Assembly (NCBI RefSeq): GCF_020882245.1
Contig: NC_083597.1
Span: 14,666,581 to 14,730,580 of the forward strand
Source: Rhopalosiphum padi
Lineage: Eukaryota; Arthropoda; Insecta; Hemiptera; Aphididae
Reading direction: 5' to 3'
DNA: 64,000 bases
The translations under genes and the position numbers were made by a program. Positions 51,783 to 64,000 of the stretch are shown here, piece by piece. A model generated the notes under the pieces. That model ran no database searches. It had not been told where the DNA came from and saw only the letters and a program-made list of their open reading frames with translations. Each line of letters begins with the position of its first letter. The first letter of the stretch is position 1.

Positions 51783-54700
51783 ATATTATATATATTATAT
51801 TATAATAACGCGTAATCGAATAAATTAAATTAAATTTCAATTTAATACGCGATCTATTGTGCAGCAACCGACGTTCTACTCACGCTCCGCCACAGTCTTC
51901 GTCCCTCCCCCCTCTCTTTCTCTATCATACTCCATCTCTCTCTCAAGCATTATACATGCACATATAGTAATATATAACCTATAATAGTTTTTTATTATAT
52001 TATATATTATACACATACGCGCGCAATCATAAAACATCATCATTAGCACCTGTGTGTGCGCGTGATACGGCGGCCTATTGTGCGTAATGACACTTCATAC
52101 GCCGCAATGACCTTTTGGATATTTTTTCCATACACATATACGAATACATGTATATAAGTACAACAATAATACGTGTGTGCACCCTGTATACGAAAAAAAA
52201 CCCCGTTCGATGGTTGTTGCCGCCGCCGACACGTTCGCGCGATACACACACTTACGGATAATGCAGATTGATTACCGTCGCCGCCGCACGTTTGTGTAAG
52301 CACACTGCACATTGAAGAAGTCTTTATAAGTCACCTGTGTACATTGATATATACATATACATATAAATGTACGTATAATATACACACAAACAATTATATG
52401 CAATCGGCGGCGGTGGCGGCCACTATATATGAGAGATGGTTTCATGCGCAACAGCAGGGTCATTATTGCTGTTGTTATTATTATTATTATTATTGTACAT
52501 CGACCGAGAGATTAACGTGACTGAAAAAATTAAAAAAAAAAAAATGTTTTTAATGGAAGCAATCACCCGCGATTAATAACGAGTATAGGTACCTATAATA
52601 TCACTATATACTTTTACCGTTCCCATGGCACTTGGAACGGCGGCGCGGTAACCACACAAACGTCGGTTCTATACGTACAATATATACACTGCATAATATA
52701 TAGGTATCCTCTATACGTATCTTGAACTATAATAATATAATATTATATAATATTTTATTCTACCAGCGTGTACCGGGGGTGGTCAAATGATCTATCGAGA
52801 ATGATTAATTCGTGTAGACTCGATCTCGAGCAATTCCTTAGAATGTCTATAGTTAAACATTATATTCGCAGTATTATTAGTTTTATAACTATATTCATAT
52901 AGTATATTTTTGTTCAACTTATTTTTAGTGTGGAGCGGAATTTTCAAAAATGACAATTAATAAATCTAAGTACGGAATTTCACATCACTTGTAAAAATGA
53001 ACATTTAACAGTGAAGTCTTTGATTAGTAGGAAGCAACTGCTTTACAGATTTAAATCTACACTTACCAATGGTATATGTCTATATAGTATGTTATACTTA
53101 AACTTCAGCTTAAAATTTATGTTAAACTATTTAAAAAGTATTTATAGATATAGTTTATATAGATAATTATTACTAACCAGTAAACACACTATTACACTAA
53201 CACTTATTCTTAACTTCTTAAGTAGGCAGGTAGTTATACTTTTTAATTGTAATGCTCCACCTATACAGTTTTAACATGTTTGCTAAAATCAAATTTTTCT
53301 ATATGATACACATACTTATGTTTATATATATATAATATATATTCATCTAAATGTATGTATACATAATAATATAATATTATCATTATCAAATTACCATGTT
53401 ATTAATCATCTTCCTGAATTTGCAAAATAATTTTGATATAATATCAGTAGTCAGCTACTACCATTAGTCATTTGCCAATATTCATATGTGAGTTGTTACG
53501 TGTAATGTACACATCATAATTTCTGGCCGCTCTTTGACTTGTGCACCATTAATTAACATCAATGGGAAACGACCGGTGGCCAAAATTTGATCATCTCAAC
53601 TTCTCACATGGTACTAATAAAATTGACCAATAGTATACCAATTGTTTGCGACCGGATTAATAAAATACCCATTTATACAAATATTTTATATTCTTATTAA
53701 AATAGTATAATAGTATAATATGAATAACGTAATTTTTTTTGGTAACATTTTCTTTATTATTTCCAGTCTAGTCTTAGTTCTGTTTTGAACAATGCTTCTT
53801 TTTTTTTTTAAACAGTTACGGAACACTTGATTGGCACAACTAAACTGACTATATTAATATAGATTTAAAAATTTGAGATTCACGAAATTTAATAAAATTA
53901 TCTTTATCTACGAGCACCTTTAGATACTGTTGTTTTTAAGTTTTTCGTATTTAAGTATTTAGTATCTAAATAACTTCGATATTGAAGTTATCTCATTAAA
54001 TGTATTTGTAAACAACTGCAGATTGGTGACAAACATGTAATATAAATTATTTTATTTTATATATTTTAAGATAATTTTTGATACTTTGTACTGTAAATAA
54101 CAATATACTTATCCATGTGAATTTTTATGAATAATAATATGATGTTATAATATTTTCGTTTGCAAAAACAATTCGAGTAATTTTCTCAGACGAGTAGTTA
54201 CTTCTCCCTGCACTGCAGATCTATACGCGCGTACGGGCAAATCTCACGCTGCACAAGGGCGAGGGTGCAAGTTACGTGTACAGAAAACCGTCTGGTAATA
54301 TTATATTATTATGTGTACGTATATACGCGCTGCACATATATTAAATTATTACACATAGTACGCGTATATTGTAATTGGAACCGATGCGAAATACGAGTGG
54401 ACCGCGTTTTCGTGATGTTGGGTCGCAGGAACGATGATAGTCCATTAAAGTATGTTATATTAAACTTTTATTTCAATTATGTATTTTTTTGTTGTGTGTG
54501 TGTGTTTTTATTTCGTCGCGTATAAATTAATTTATTACTCATATACGAAACCGGACGGTGTATAATTACCGCGGCATGTGTAATAAATAATTTTTGCGTG
54601 GTCTTTTCATTTTATTGAGATTTTGCTTTATATAGGTACCACAATATTATGTATAAAAGGTATATAATATATAATACATACTTAAGCACGTTTGTCGGCT

Positions 54701-57700
54701 GTACCGGAAACGATTCCCTCCCTTATACTCGAGCACTATAAATGTCAACACGAAATATTTATATATCAAAAATATAAGGGGTAAACCACCTCATCCCTTT
54801 GCGCCGCTACTGCAGCACCACTGTTTTTTGCGTGTATATAATACTATTTATTGTCAATATACAATAATATGTATGTTGTATGTATATTGTATACCTATAT
54901 ATATAGGGTGGACCACCGTGTTTTTTCATAAACCTAAAACAGAAAAACGGAAAAACATATTGGCTCACTCTGTATAGGTACTCTTAATTAAGTTCTGTAT
55001 ATATTGCACACACGGCGTGTATGCATAATGGTATATCGGGTAATAATGAGACTGCCACAGCATATATAGTATGAGTATATAATATATTGCAGTGTTGTTC
55101 TTTTAGTCAGGGTGGTTTTTTTTATGAGCATTAGAAAAAAGCTTACATTCTACCTATTTATTTTTGGGGTGTGAAACGAGGGAGTTAATATATATATATA
55201 TACCATGGTGGTTTAAAAAACAGCGCGCCCTATATATATATATTTATAATAGGAGGGGCGTGTTTTGTGTAACTGACTGTTGCTTTCTTTTATTTTTATC
55301 TTTCTTTACGACCCTCTTAAAAAATTAGCTCAACGGGGGAATGAACATATTATTATAATATACAATATACATTATGCTATCGTGCTGTAGCACTCGATGC
55401 TTTCGATGGGACGGCGTTGCGTATGGGTCTGCATAATATTGTATGTAAGTAATGTGTATAATATTTTATTATGTATACAAATCACAGTAAAAAACAGAAT
55501 TAAAAGTGCGTATTATGTTTGAATAAGCGTATACATTTAATACATTTTGATTTTTATGAAATTTTCGTAGTAGGTACGCCATAAATGTAGAGTGTATGCG
55601 TATACTGTATTTAGTTAAATACCAAAGCTGTATAATATACAGTGTATATGCGCGCTCTAATTTTATTCATTAATCATTTTAACTATGCATTTATTCAAAT
55701 TCTGGTTTTTAGAATTTTTAATTTTACTTAAAAATCGTATTTTAAATACATAAAATTTTTCTTTGGCAATATAAACCTAACCTAATTTTTCTGTTAATTA
55801 TTAAGCAGATTATTTTTTTTTTTGAGTTTCTGAGTTGTTATACATTTTACGAGTATGAACTAAAGATAATAGGTTTAGCATCTTGAAATATAAGGCAACG
55901 ATATAAAAATAAAATCATCTATTTATAGTAAAAAGGGGTCGTTTTTATCAGTAAAAAAAATGGATTGAATCGCTACAGGACACTCTGTGCATACAAATCT
56001 AAGCGTTTGAAAATAATATGGTCTTTGAGTGCACTTAAAAAGTTAAAAATTTCATAAACAACTGACTTTGAATAAATGCCTATTATATTACTGTACCTAT
56101 AGCTAAAGGATAAAATAGGGCGTGACTGTACATTGTTAGTCACTCATCTGTTAACTTAATATAATACTCGTATGATACACTTAAACTGAGTATGTGTTAT
56201 AAACTTATAGGTTATATTATTATGATTAAATATATGTATATTTAATATTATAGGTAGGTAACCTATACATCACATGTGTGAAAATAGTTTCAAATTATTT
56301 TGTCTTATATATATATGTATATTTTCGATGAACTTTTTTCAAAGATTATAATATAATATATAAATTAAAACCTATATTATTTTGCCTATGAAGTACAATT
56401 TGCATTTAACAATCAATCTCTATAAAAAGTAGAAATGTATGTGTTATCTGTAAAAAATTTAATCTATATTTTTTAAATCTGTAACAATTAATATCAATTG
56501 ATTCAATAAATATAATACTTAGCTGATCAAAATTACGAAAATACGAAATTTGTCGTTTTTGATCATTAAATACAGCATATACGAGATAAATAGGTAATAT
56601 AATATAGCATTACACGAATAATCACAGCAGTTTCACATGTTGCACAGAAAATCTTTGCATTATATACCCCATATTAAATTAAGTTGGTCAAATATTGCAG
56701 CTTACTAGTTAATTGAAACTTATAATCTACAACTTGTGAATCATCACAAATCATTGTACTCTATATGTGTTGCAATAAAAAGTTGTCATATGAAAAAAAA
56801 ATGGGTAAATGTATATATTATAATATAACATATTATATGGTAATTTTTTAAAGTAAACAATAATATTTATTTCATTTTTTAGACTGAGTACTGTCTTTAT
56901 AACTTACTAAATAGTGAAAACGTGGACTCTGTAATAATGATTTAGGTTACGTTGACTTATTAACTATAAGCCTAACCTAACCTACACTACCTTAACCATA
57001 CTCGTCACTTGACTGTGGTTAAAAAAATATCAAAATCAAAAATTACACTTAACACAACTTAAAAAATATATTTAATTATATGATAGTTAGGTATAATAAA
57101 CTACATAATATTAAAAGATTATAAACTTATTTTATCTTTTCTAAATCATCTATTTTAATTTCCTTGGAAAATTAATAACATAATGTATACTAAGTTGTGG
57201 TCCACGTAATGTAACAAAAATATGAATTTGGCTCAATTAAAAAAAAAAAAAAAGGTTGAGAGTACAGCAATATTATATTACTAAGAAGAAGTTTATGTTT
57301 ATATAGCAGACATGCAGTGGAGACACTGATATAATAACTTTCCTGCGTGGTCTTGAAAATAATGAGAAATGTTGCATGTTAACGAATCAATGTTTTTTTT
57401 TTACTTAAAGAATAAAGTTTTTTTTTTTTTTTTGATTGAACTAAATTAAAAATAATTAAAATTGTTTTTACGCTGTATAGGTTTTTATTTATAATTTGTT
57501 ATTGTAATTATGAGTAAAAAGTATGATTCAAATAAATTATCATAAATTCATAAACGTATTCGTTTAAATTACAAACGAAATTAAAGTTTAATTTACTTTA
57601 ATAACTAGATGTGCAATATATTTTATAATAATATACTATAGCTACTAGCAGTCAAAATATTTAAATTTTTTACATTAATTGTTAATAAAATAATTAATGA

Positions 57701-59725
57701 AATTCAGGTCTAATTTGTTTAGCTCAGAATAAACACACTGTGTTTAAGCATTTTCTACTAATTAAAATATAATTAAACTTTATTACAATTTTTAACTATA
57801 GGCTTTAATTTCTTCGGTAAAATTTAAATACATATTTTTAAAAGATTTTAATGAAGACATGAATAAATTATTATTAACATGTGGTCTTCATGAAGTCAAG
57901 TGATTGCATAATAAGGGAGTAAGGAATGGAACAATAATGTCTTATTTCTATTTTTAAATTTATATAGTAGCCCAACATTTACTTTTTATTTACAGTTGTA
58001 GATTTGAGATTTAAATAATCAAAATTAATTGACCATTTTTTATGAGTTTGATTTACAGATATGAAATTATGCTTACATATGTATGTAAACATTTAAGGTA
58101 ATAGAGATTTAGTTGTAATGCGAAACATAGATAAATATACTGTTATATAGTAATTATTAAAAAACGTATATCTATACAATAATAACGAACGATGGTATAT
58201 TTTATTAAATACTGCTTCACCCGTGTTTTTGTTTGCAATATACTTTTCATTAATGTATAATTATACAGAAGAATATACTATTAGACAAATATGTTTTTGA
58301 GAAAGTTTTGGTAGATATTATAATACATGCCATTAAAGCATTTAGTAAAACGTGACCCCCACCTTATCGAGAAAGTATAGTAATGCGAAAACCTACTTAT
58401 GTCTTGAGAATAATATTATAGGTATGCACATTATATACGAAAACCACAATCGCTTAGAAATACAATAATCATAGTTTTGTGTAGGCATACGAATAATGGT
58501 ACACTGTATGTGCAAATCGTCAATTAGAGTTTATTGTTAGAAAATCATCGCAGTACACGCACAGGCGCAAACATTAATAATTGTGATATAGTAATAGTAT
58601 AATATGCGCTTCGTCTGTGATTTATAATTGTAAACATATTATAGTATACACTGTTGAATATTATAATACTGTTGATGACTGTTGTTAATCGATTAAAATG
58701 TAATATTTACAATGAAATCCTACATAACTACGCGATCAAAAATATGAAGTAGAGAAGAAAAAAGAAAGAGAAATTTTTATACCGATTGATCACTTTTTAT
58801 GATTTTATGAATATTTTTTCAATTTGAAAATGTTATCATACAATTATCAAATTTTTTTATTGAATATATACCTAATTAATTTTTCAAAACAAAACAATCT
58901 TAATCACATCTGTGTTTTAAAAAGTTGTTTCAACTAACGGAGAATAAGAATAAATGAAAATAAATCATCACCATTCGATCTTTACCTTACGACCAGTAAA
59001 GTTAGTCTTCCAGTAATATTCAATAATAAAATAATCCCTAAATCGATAACTTAATTAAATATTTAGGCCTTAATGATAATCGATTTATATCGATAAATTG
59101 TGAAATTGGCCAATAAATTTATTTGTGATCCTTTTATAGATCTCAAGTAATTTATCAATTCTAAATCTATATAATATGTAAGCTTTATAATTTATAGCAT
59201 AGCAGTAGTCTTTGAAGTAAAATAATTGAAAATACAAGTATCTCAAGTTAATAGGTAATATCCAATATCCATATTATAATTTGTAATAGTGAGTAAAACT
59301 TGAAGTTTACCTATTACAATATAAATAATAATACCAAATTTAAGTTAGCATTTTGACGTTATGGTGCCAGGTAACGCGCTTATATTTTAACGAGTAATTC
59401 AAAAATTATAATTTAAAATAAAAAATGTATTGTTATACTTGTAATAGTCAATGAATGAATGCTTAAAACAAGGGGGAGGGGACAAAACGATATCTTTGCC
59501 ACCGCTATAAAAAGTCATTGAGCGACTGCTCCCTTAACAAACTCCCTCACCCAGATTACGCCTATTATGTATGTTTGATTGAGCAACACTTCCGTAACGA
59601 TGACACTCATCACACGCATATATAAATATATAGGGAATTTATAAATTGTCTTTTACAGAATCAAAATAATAACACTACGTGCAGAGTATAAACGCGATCG
59701 AAAATACACATAGACTATTACGCGA
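51783..59725. other. Gene-free region, CpG-rich at its left, AT-rich after 53 kb
   Basis: The islet at 51.8-52.7 kb has GGCGGCGGTGGCGGCC and similar CpG runs but no recognisable exon. AGGGTGGACCACC at 54905-54917 and AGGGTGG at 55109 look like repeat ends. ACTTAAAAAGTTAAAAAT, GAATAAATGC and CAGGACACTC near 55.97-56.08 kb recall parts of the 17.84-18.37 kb element. Nothing else was recognised. Confidence 0.4.
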
Positions 59726-59856
59726 CTATATTATTATTATGTCGACGTCTGGTTGCCGCGCTGTAACACAATTCGCGCAGTCGGATGTCGTGCGGGAAGA
59801 TAAGGAACGATGACGGTAACCCAAGCTTTTAAAATATACAAATAATACACGCACAT

Positions 59857-59888
<32 letters not shown>

Positions 59889-61265
59889 GCTGGTATTACT
59901 ATCGATAAACATTCAGTGCACCTATATATACTTACACGATATACAACTTGTGTGCGTGTGTATATATATATATATCTTACACGATCACCACACTTATACA
60001 CTTATATTGCATTGACGGCGATGTCAGACCGTACTACGCCTCGTAATAATATTGTGGTCGAGACGTCATAGTCCTGCAGCATCCCCACCCTACAGGTCTG
60101 GGCTGGGATCAATGGGGATCAGCCCGTGTTGTTTAGCAGCTTAAGTTTAGTGGATGTCACACACACGGTCCTCGTCGCACAGACCACCCAAGGCGATTAT
60201 GCATGTGTATATGCGCGTGTGTGTGTAGGTGTGACGAGTGTGTGTGCAATTCGATCTTCGGTTCTGTCCAAACCGATTAGTCGGACAACGAGCTCCCGAA
60301 CGGGCCTCCTCCTCCCATTCCTCTGCCTGAACGTTGTCCTGCGTGTGTTTGTATGTTAATATATTATATCATATGTATATGTTATAATAATCACTTTTCG
60401 TATGTATAATGTATATATACTATATAGGTGGGTGACGGGTATAACATTATATCGACAGACTACGACGACGGTGTAACATTTCGACCGCTTTGCATGCATT
60501 GCTGCGCAGCTTGTTAACGACGGAGTGTAACAACTCATTATAATAAATTTATAATATTATATTATGTAGAACCTTCGCAGACATCCTCGTCGGCCGATCA
60601 GTCGATAGTCCGTTTGCGACGAAACTTCAAGACAAACGCATCGAGTCTTGCTCATTGGTGGTGATGGGGGGAGGTGGAAGGCATATAGCATATTACGAGG
60701 ACCTATAGTACCTATAGCTCCGAAAAACTTTTCCCGCACGTTAGTATATATATTGGATTATTATTGGAATTTGGAAGGACTATTGTAGCATTTTAGGAGT
60801 TGAATATAATGTTTTCATCTTTACAGCATCATCAGCACGCAATGAAACAGAAAATAATTTTTTAATTGTATTTTACAACGGTTATGGATAAGTTTTAACA
60901 TGATTTTAATTTATAAATAACGGATTATTTTTCAAATTAACTAAAAAAACATAATTATTACAACTGTCAACTTGGATAATGTAACTATATAAGAAAATTA
61001 ACAAATAAGTCAAACTAAAAATTTAAAACAAATTAGGTTTTTAACTTGTTAATTCCCGTGATCTTTTACAGTGTGTCAGTGTTTTACTTTTATAGATCAT
61101 AAATTCTATAATAAGTAGGTACCTACTATTATTTGATTCGTTTATATACAAAAATAAACGCATTTTCATACTTTAAGGTCGTACATTCTGTAGTTTAAAT
61201 AAATATAGTAAACATGCTTATATTATATAGAGGTACGTAGTATATTATTTATAGCTACGACGACG
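59726..61265. other. CpG-rich islet region, no recognised gene
   Basis: GC-rich sequence from 59.7 to 60.75 kb includes several open frames on both strands. One (60571-60708, + strand) reads 45 codons with a protein-like composition to TAG but has no ATG. No domain was recognised. Confidence 0.35.
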
Positions 61266-61445
61266 ATGTACAATCACTCCCCCGCGACAACGTTTAGCGT
61301 TTTCCTGCCGCGCGCCAATCGACGCGCCGCAGCCGCTGCCGTCATCGACGACGCCCACTTTATAGTTTATACCACGCCAATGTATATCCATGTGTATATT
61401 ATAATAAAACATAATCGGTTATTGAATTGGAAAAATGTTAAGTAA
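61266..61445 (+). CDS. Hypothetical 59-aa ORF with polyalanine stretch
   Basis: ATG at 61266 and TAA at 61443-61445. The first half is CpG-rich and reads MYNHSPATTFSVFLPRANRR, then five alanines and VIDDAHF; the second half is AT-rich and looks less coding. It sits exactly on a GC-rich islet. No family was recognised. It may be a first coding exon, a small ORF, or chance. Confidence 0.18.
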   Translation: MYNHSPATTFSVFLPRANRRAAAAAVIDDAHFIVYTTPMYIHVYIIIKHNRLLNWKNVK

Positions 61446-62497
61446 AAGAATGCTCGGTTGAAGATTTTTTTTAAAATTGATTTTCTAGTTATGATTCAGG
61501 TGTATAATTATATTGAAAAAAATACTCGTATCGAAGTGTCTTTATATTTTTAAGGCACTCGAGAATATTATATTAATATCACTTATTTTTGTTTGTAAAA
61601 GTAATACTCAGTTTTATTACAAGATTAAGTTTATACTTCTATTTTTTGGGCGATTGTAAACTTTAACTTTGAAATTTACTTGGAAAGTAAATATTAGGTA
61701 GATACTATTATATATATACTATAATTATATTATTATTTACTAATATTTTACCTAGATTTAAAGTCCACCCAGAATAAACTAAAAAAAGGTATTAAAAAAT
61801 AAAAATATCATACATAAATAATGTTAAAAAGTTTAAAGTTTAATTACACACAGTAAGTATTAAAATTATAATCAAATTGTACTTAGGTATATCTACCTAC
61901 TCTAATTAGTAATTATTGATAACATCTGGTGCGTTGATATTTTTGATGCATTAATCATACTCACATAATATTTAGTTCTCAAATTTGTATATGGGTGAAG
62001 ATAAAATTTTAAAAATATTTTATTATAAGATCTATTTTTCTAAATTTAATTCATAGTTAGGGCAGAATTTAAAAACATTTAAACTTTATTTTTCTAATTG
62101 TTATTTTAGAGTGGAATTTATAATGGACTTTTTGTAATCTAATAATTTTAAACGGAATTTATAATAATAAGTACTCTAATTTATACTGAAATCGAATTTT
62201 TTGATATCAAAAAAACTCATTTTTTGAATTACTTATACAGTGTATACCTACGCCCTTTTCGTGAAACATCGTTGAGTTATAATTCTATTTTATATATTAT
62301 TATACAGTCCCGAGCGTGCGTATATAAAATGTTTAATTTGGTCATGGAAATGTGGACTGATGTTGTTATAATATGATAATGGCAATATGACATTTAAACG
62401 TATCGTTTTCCAATTAAAAACACGCGAATTACGAACGTCCGTGTGCACACACAAACAAAATACAATATCGTGAAACGAAACGGCGCGTAAACCATAC
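61446..62497. other. AT-rich gene-free stretch
   Basis: Nothing recognised. Confidence 0.35.
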
Positions 62498-62534
<37 letters not shown>

Positions 62535-62547
62535 GTAGTAGTAGTAT
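62498..62547. repeat. (AAT)12-(AGT)4 compound microsatellite
   Basis: Twelve AAT units run directly into AGT units. On the minus strand this reads as a polyleucine frame, which should not be taken for a protein. Confidence 0.95.
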
Positions 62548-64000
62548 GTAATAATTTACATACGTGTGGTTTTCGCGACAGTGACATTCGATAGCGCTGC
62601 AGCTGACCCGCGCGCTCCGCGGTTGCACCACAACGAGATATTTGTTCTCGTTTATTTATTGTTATGAATTAGGTATATATATAATATTATAGTGATTGAG
62701 GCGCACAGTAATTGCAGCACAATAGCAGCTTATTGCACAAAAGTTATAAGTCATTTTACCATTAATTATTTAGAATAATATATTTATATTTTAAAATCAA
62801 AACAGTTCAACCATCTATAAACATTGTTTAAGATCGTTTGAAATATCGTTTGACAATAGAATTACTTTCACATACCTTATTATACGATTGAGCATTTTAT
62901 TATCTAATATTATATACTAAATGGTCTAAATGTGTAAATATGATTATTATCTCGATCGTATCATCGGAATATTAATAAGCAATAATGCAATATTGAAACT
63001 GTATTGTTGCTGGTTACTATATTTTTACTTTCATCAATTTATCTATCATAAATTAACAAAAGTTCAAAACAATTAAGTGAAAAAATTTAAATTTGGGAAC
63101 TTTTGTTCATCCAAATCTCATTTTTTTACCATTATATATTTAAGTTATCAAGAACGAAATTTGAAACGAGAAAGTGATGAACCCGGAAAGCTAAGCACTT
63201 AAAACATTATAGTTAGTTATTTAAGGATATGGAAATTTTAAAGATTTCAACATTGACTTTAATTAGGAATTTTAAACTATTAAATTGACTAATTTTTTTA
63301 GGTACTAGTTTATAAACAGTGTAAAGTTAACATTTTTAAAACGAAAACGGAATATTTCATACAAATGAATAATTGTTTTTTTTCTATGATAACTTTTTGT
63401 TAAAATTAAAATGGTGCTTGGTGTCGATTTTATTAAAAAAAAATAAAAATAATATTATGTAAGTGAATAAACCATTTGACGCGCAGCACTTGAAACCTTC
63501 GCTCCGACAGGTACATAAATCTTATATTGGGTATAATACTGCTGATCGTAATAGCATATAATGATGTGAACCGGTCTATATTATAGACTTTATGTGCTAA
63601 AACGCCGTATAATTCCATAGGTGAACGGCTGCCTCCATACGTTGTCTTCTTCTTCATCCACTACATATTATATTATATACACAGAAAAACTCCTCGTAAG
63701 CCGGTTAATATATATATATATAATATACGACCTAACCTTGTTGAGCGACTGGCCAATCGCCGGGCTGCGAGACATTCCATTGCGTGCGTTTGTTATTTTT
63801 TTTTTTTTACGTCGCTATATACACCTCTAATGTGTAATTATATTATCGTCGTCGTCGGATTAATTTCACTGTGTAATGAATTAGAAAACTATGGATGTTG
63901 CGGTCGTCAGTGTCGATTTCGGGACATTGGCGTATACCGCACATATATAGGTATAGTCGTCGTGAATCGTTTCGATTGTACCTGGTGCATGAGTCTCGTG
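62548..64000. other. Right edge of the window, no recognised gene
   Basis: GC-rich at 62.55-62.64 and 63.74-64.0 kb, AT-rich between. A 19-codon frame from an ATG at 63891 (MDVAVVSVDFGTLAYTAHI) ends in the last CpG-rich patch; it could begin an exon but is too short to call. Confidence 0.35.

Noticed and set aside
62290..62631. 113-codon minus-strand frame with a long leucine run
   Set aside because: It starts at GTG, not ATG, and the leucine run is the translated AAT/AGT microsatellite.
1..64000. tRNA genes, rRNA, CRISPR arrays, bacterial or symbiont insertions
   Set aside because: No cloverleaf with a conserved T-arm, no repeat-spacer pattern and no bacterial-type operon was seen on reading both strands by eye.

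Overview
The window is AT-rich eukaryotic DNA. It has one spliced protein-coding gene near its left edge and a long stretch with no recognisable gene after it. Three things point to an insect, most probably an aphid (Hemiptera): the spliced DEAD-box gene with short introns, the very AT-rich background full of TA runs and of TAGGTA/TACCTA motifs, and the many small palindromic DNA transposon relics. The species assignment is an inference.

Left part (about 1.86-19.5 kb): an intact gene on the + strand for a DDX31/Dbp7-type nucleolar DEAD-box RNA helicase, put together by hand from 11 exons. Ten exons lie between 1864 and 7462. A short lysine-rich terminal exon with the stop codon lies 11.86 kb further on (19323-19446) and is followed by an AATAAA signal. 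All splice sites are GT-AG and all phases agree, giving 641 residues with every helicase motif present. The introns carry non-autonomous DNA elements: two neighbouring TTAA-flanked elements in intron 2, a foldback element in intron 9, and remnants in the long intron 10.

Right part (about 19.5-64 kb): no gene could be recognised. It holds a 335-bp foldback at 23.4 kb, a 185-bp pogo/Tigger-type MITE at 27.6 kb, two decayed non-LTR retrotransposon fragments (reverse-transcriptase end at 26.8 kb, post-RNase-H tail at 32.2 kb), a 646-bp palindromic element at 48.5 kb, several short elements with GC-rich inverted ends, and microsatellites. CpG-rich islets of 100-700 bp interrupt the AT-rich background at about 21.7-22.4, 30.8-31.1, 33.9-34.9, 40.1-40.7, 43.6-44.0, 47.1-47.6, 51.6-52.7, 59.7-60.7, 61.25-61.4, 62.4-62.6 and 63.7-64 kb. 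One islet contains a well-spaced TATA/initiator pair (34110/34139) upstream of small open frames. These islets could be promoters, enhancers or non-coding exons of a gene extending beyond the window, but no conserved domain was identified in any of them.

A few low-confidence small ORFs and exon-like segments are listed so they can be tested against transcript data. No tRNA, rRNA, CRISPR array or bacterial sequence was seen.
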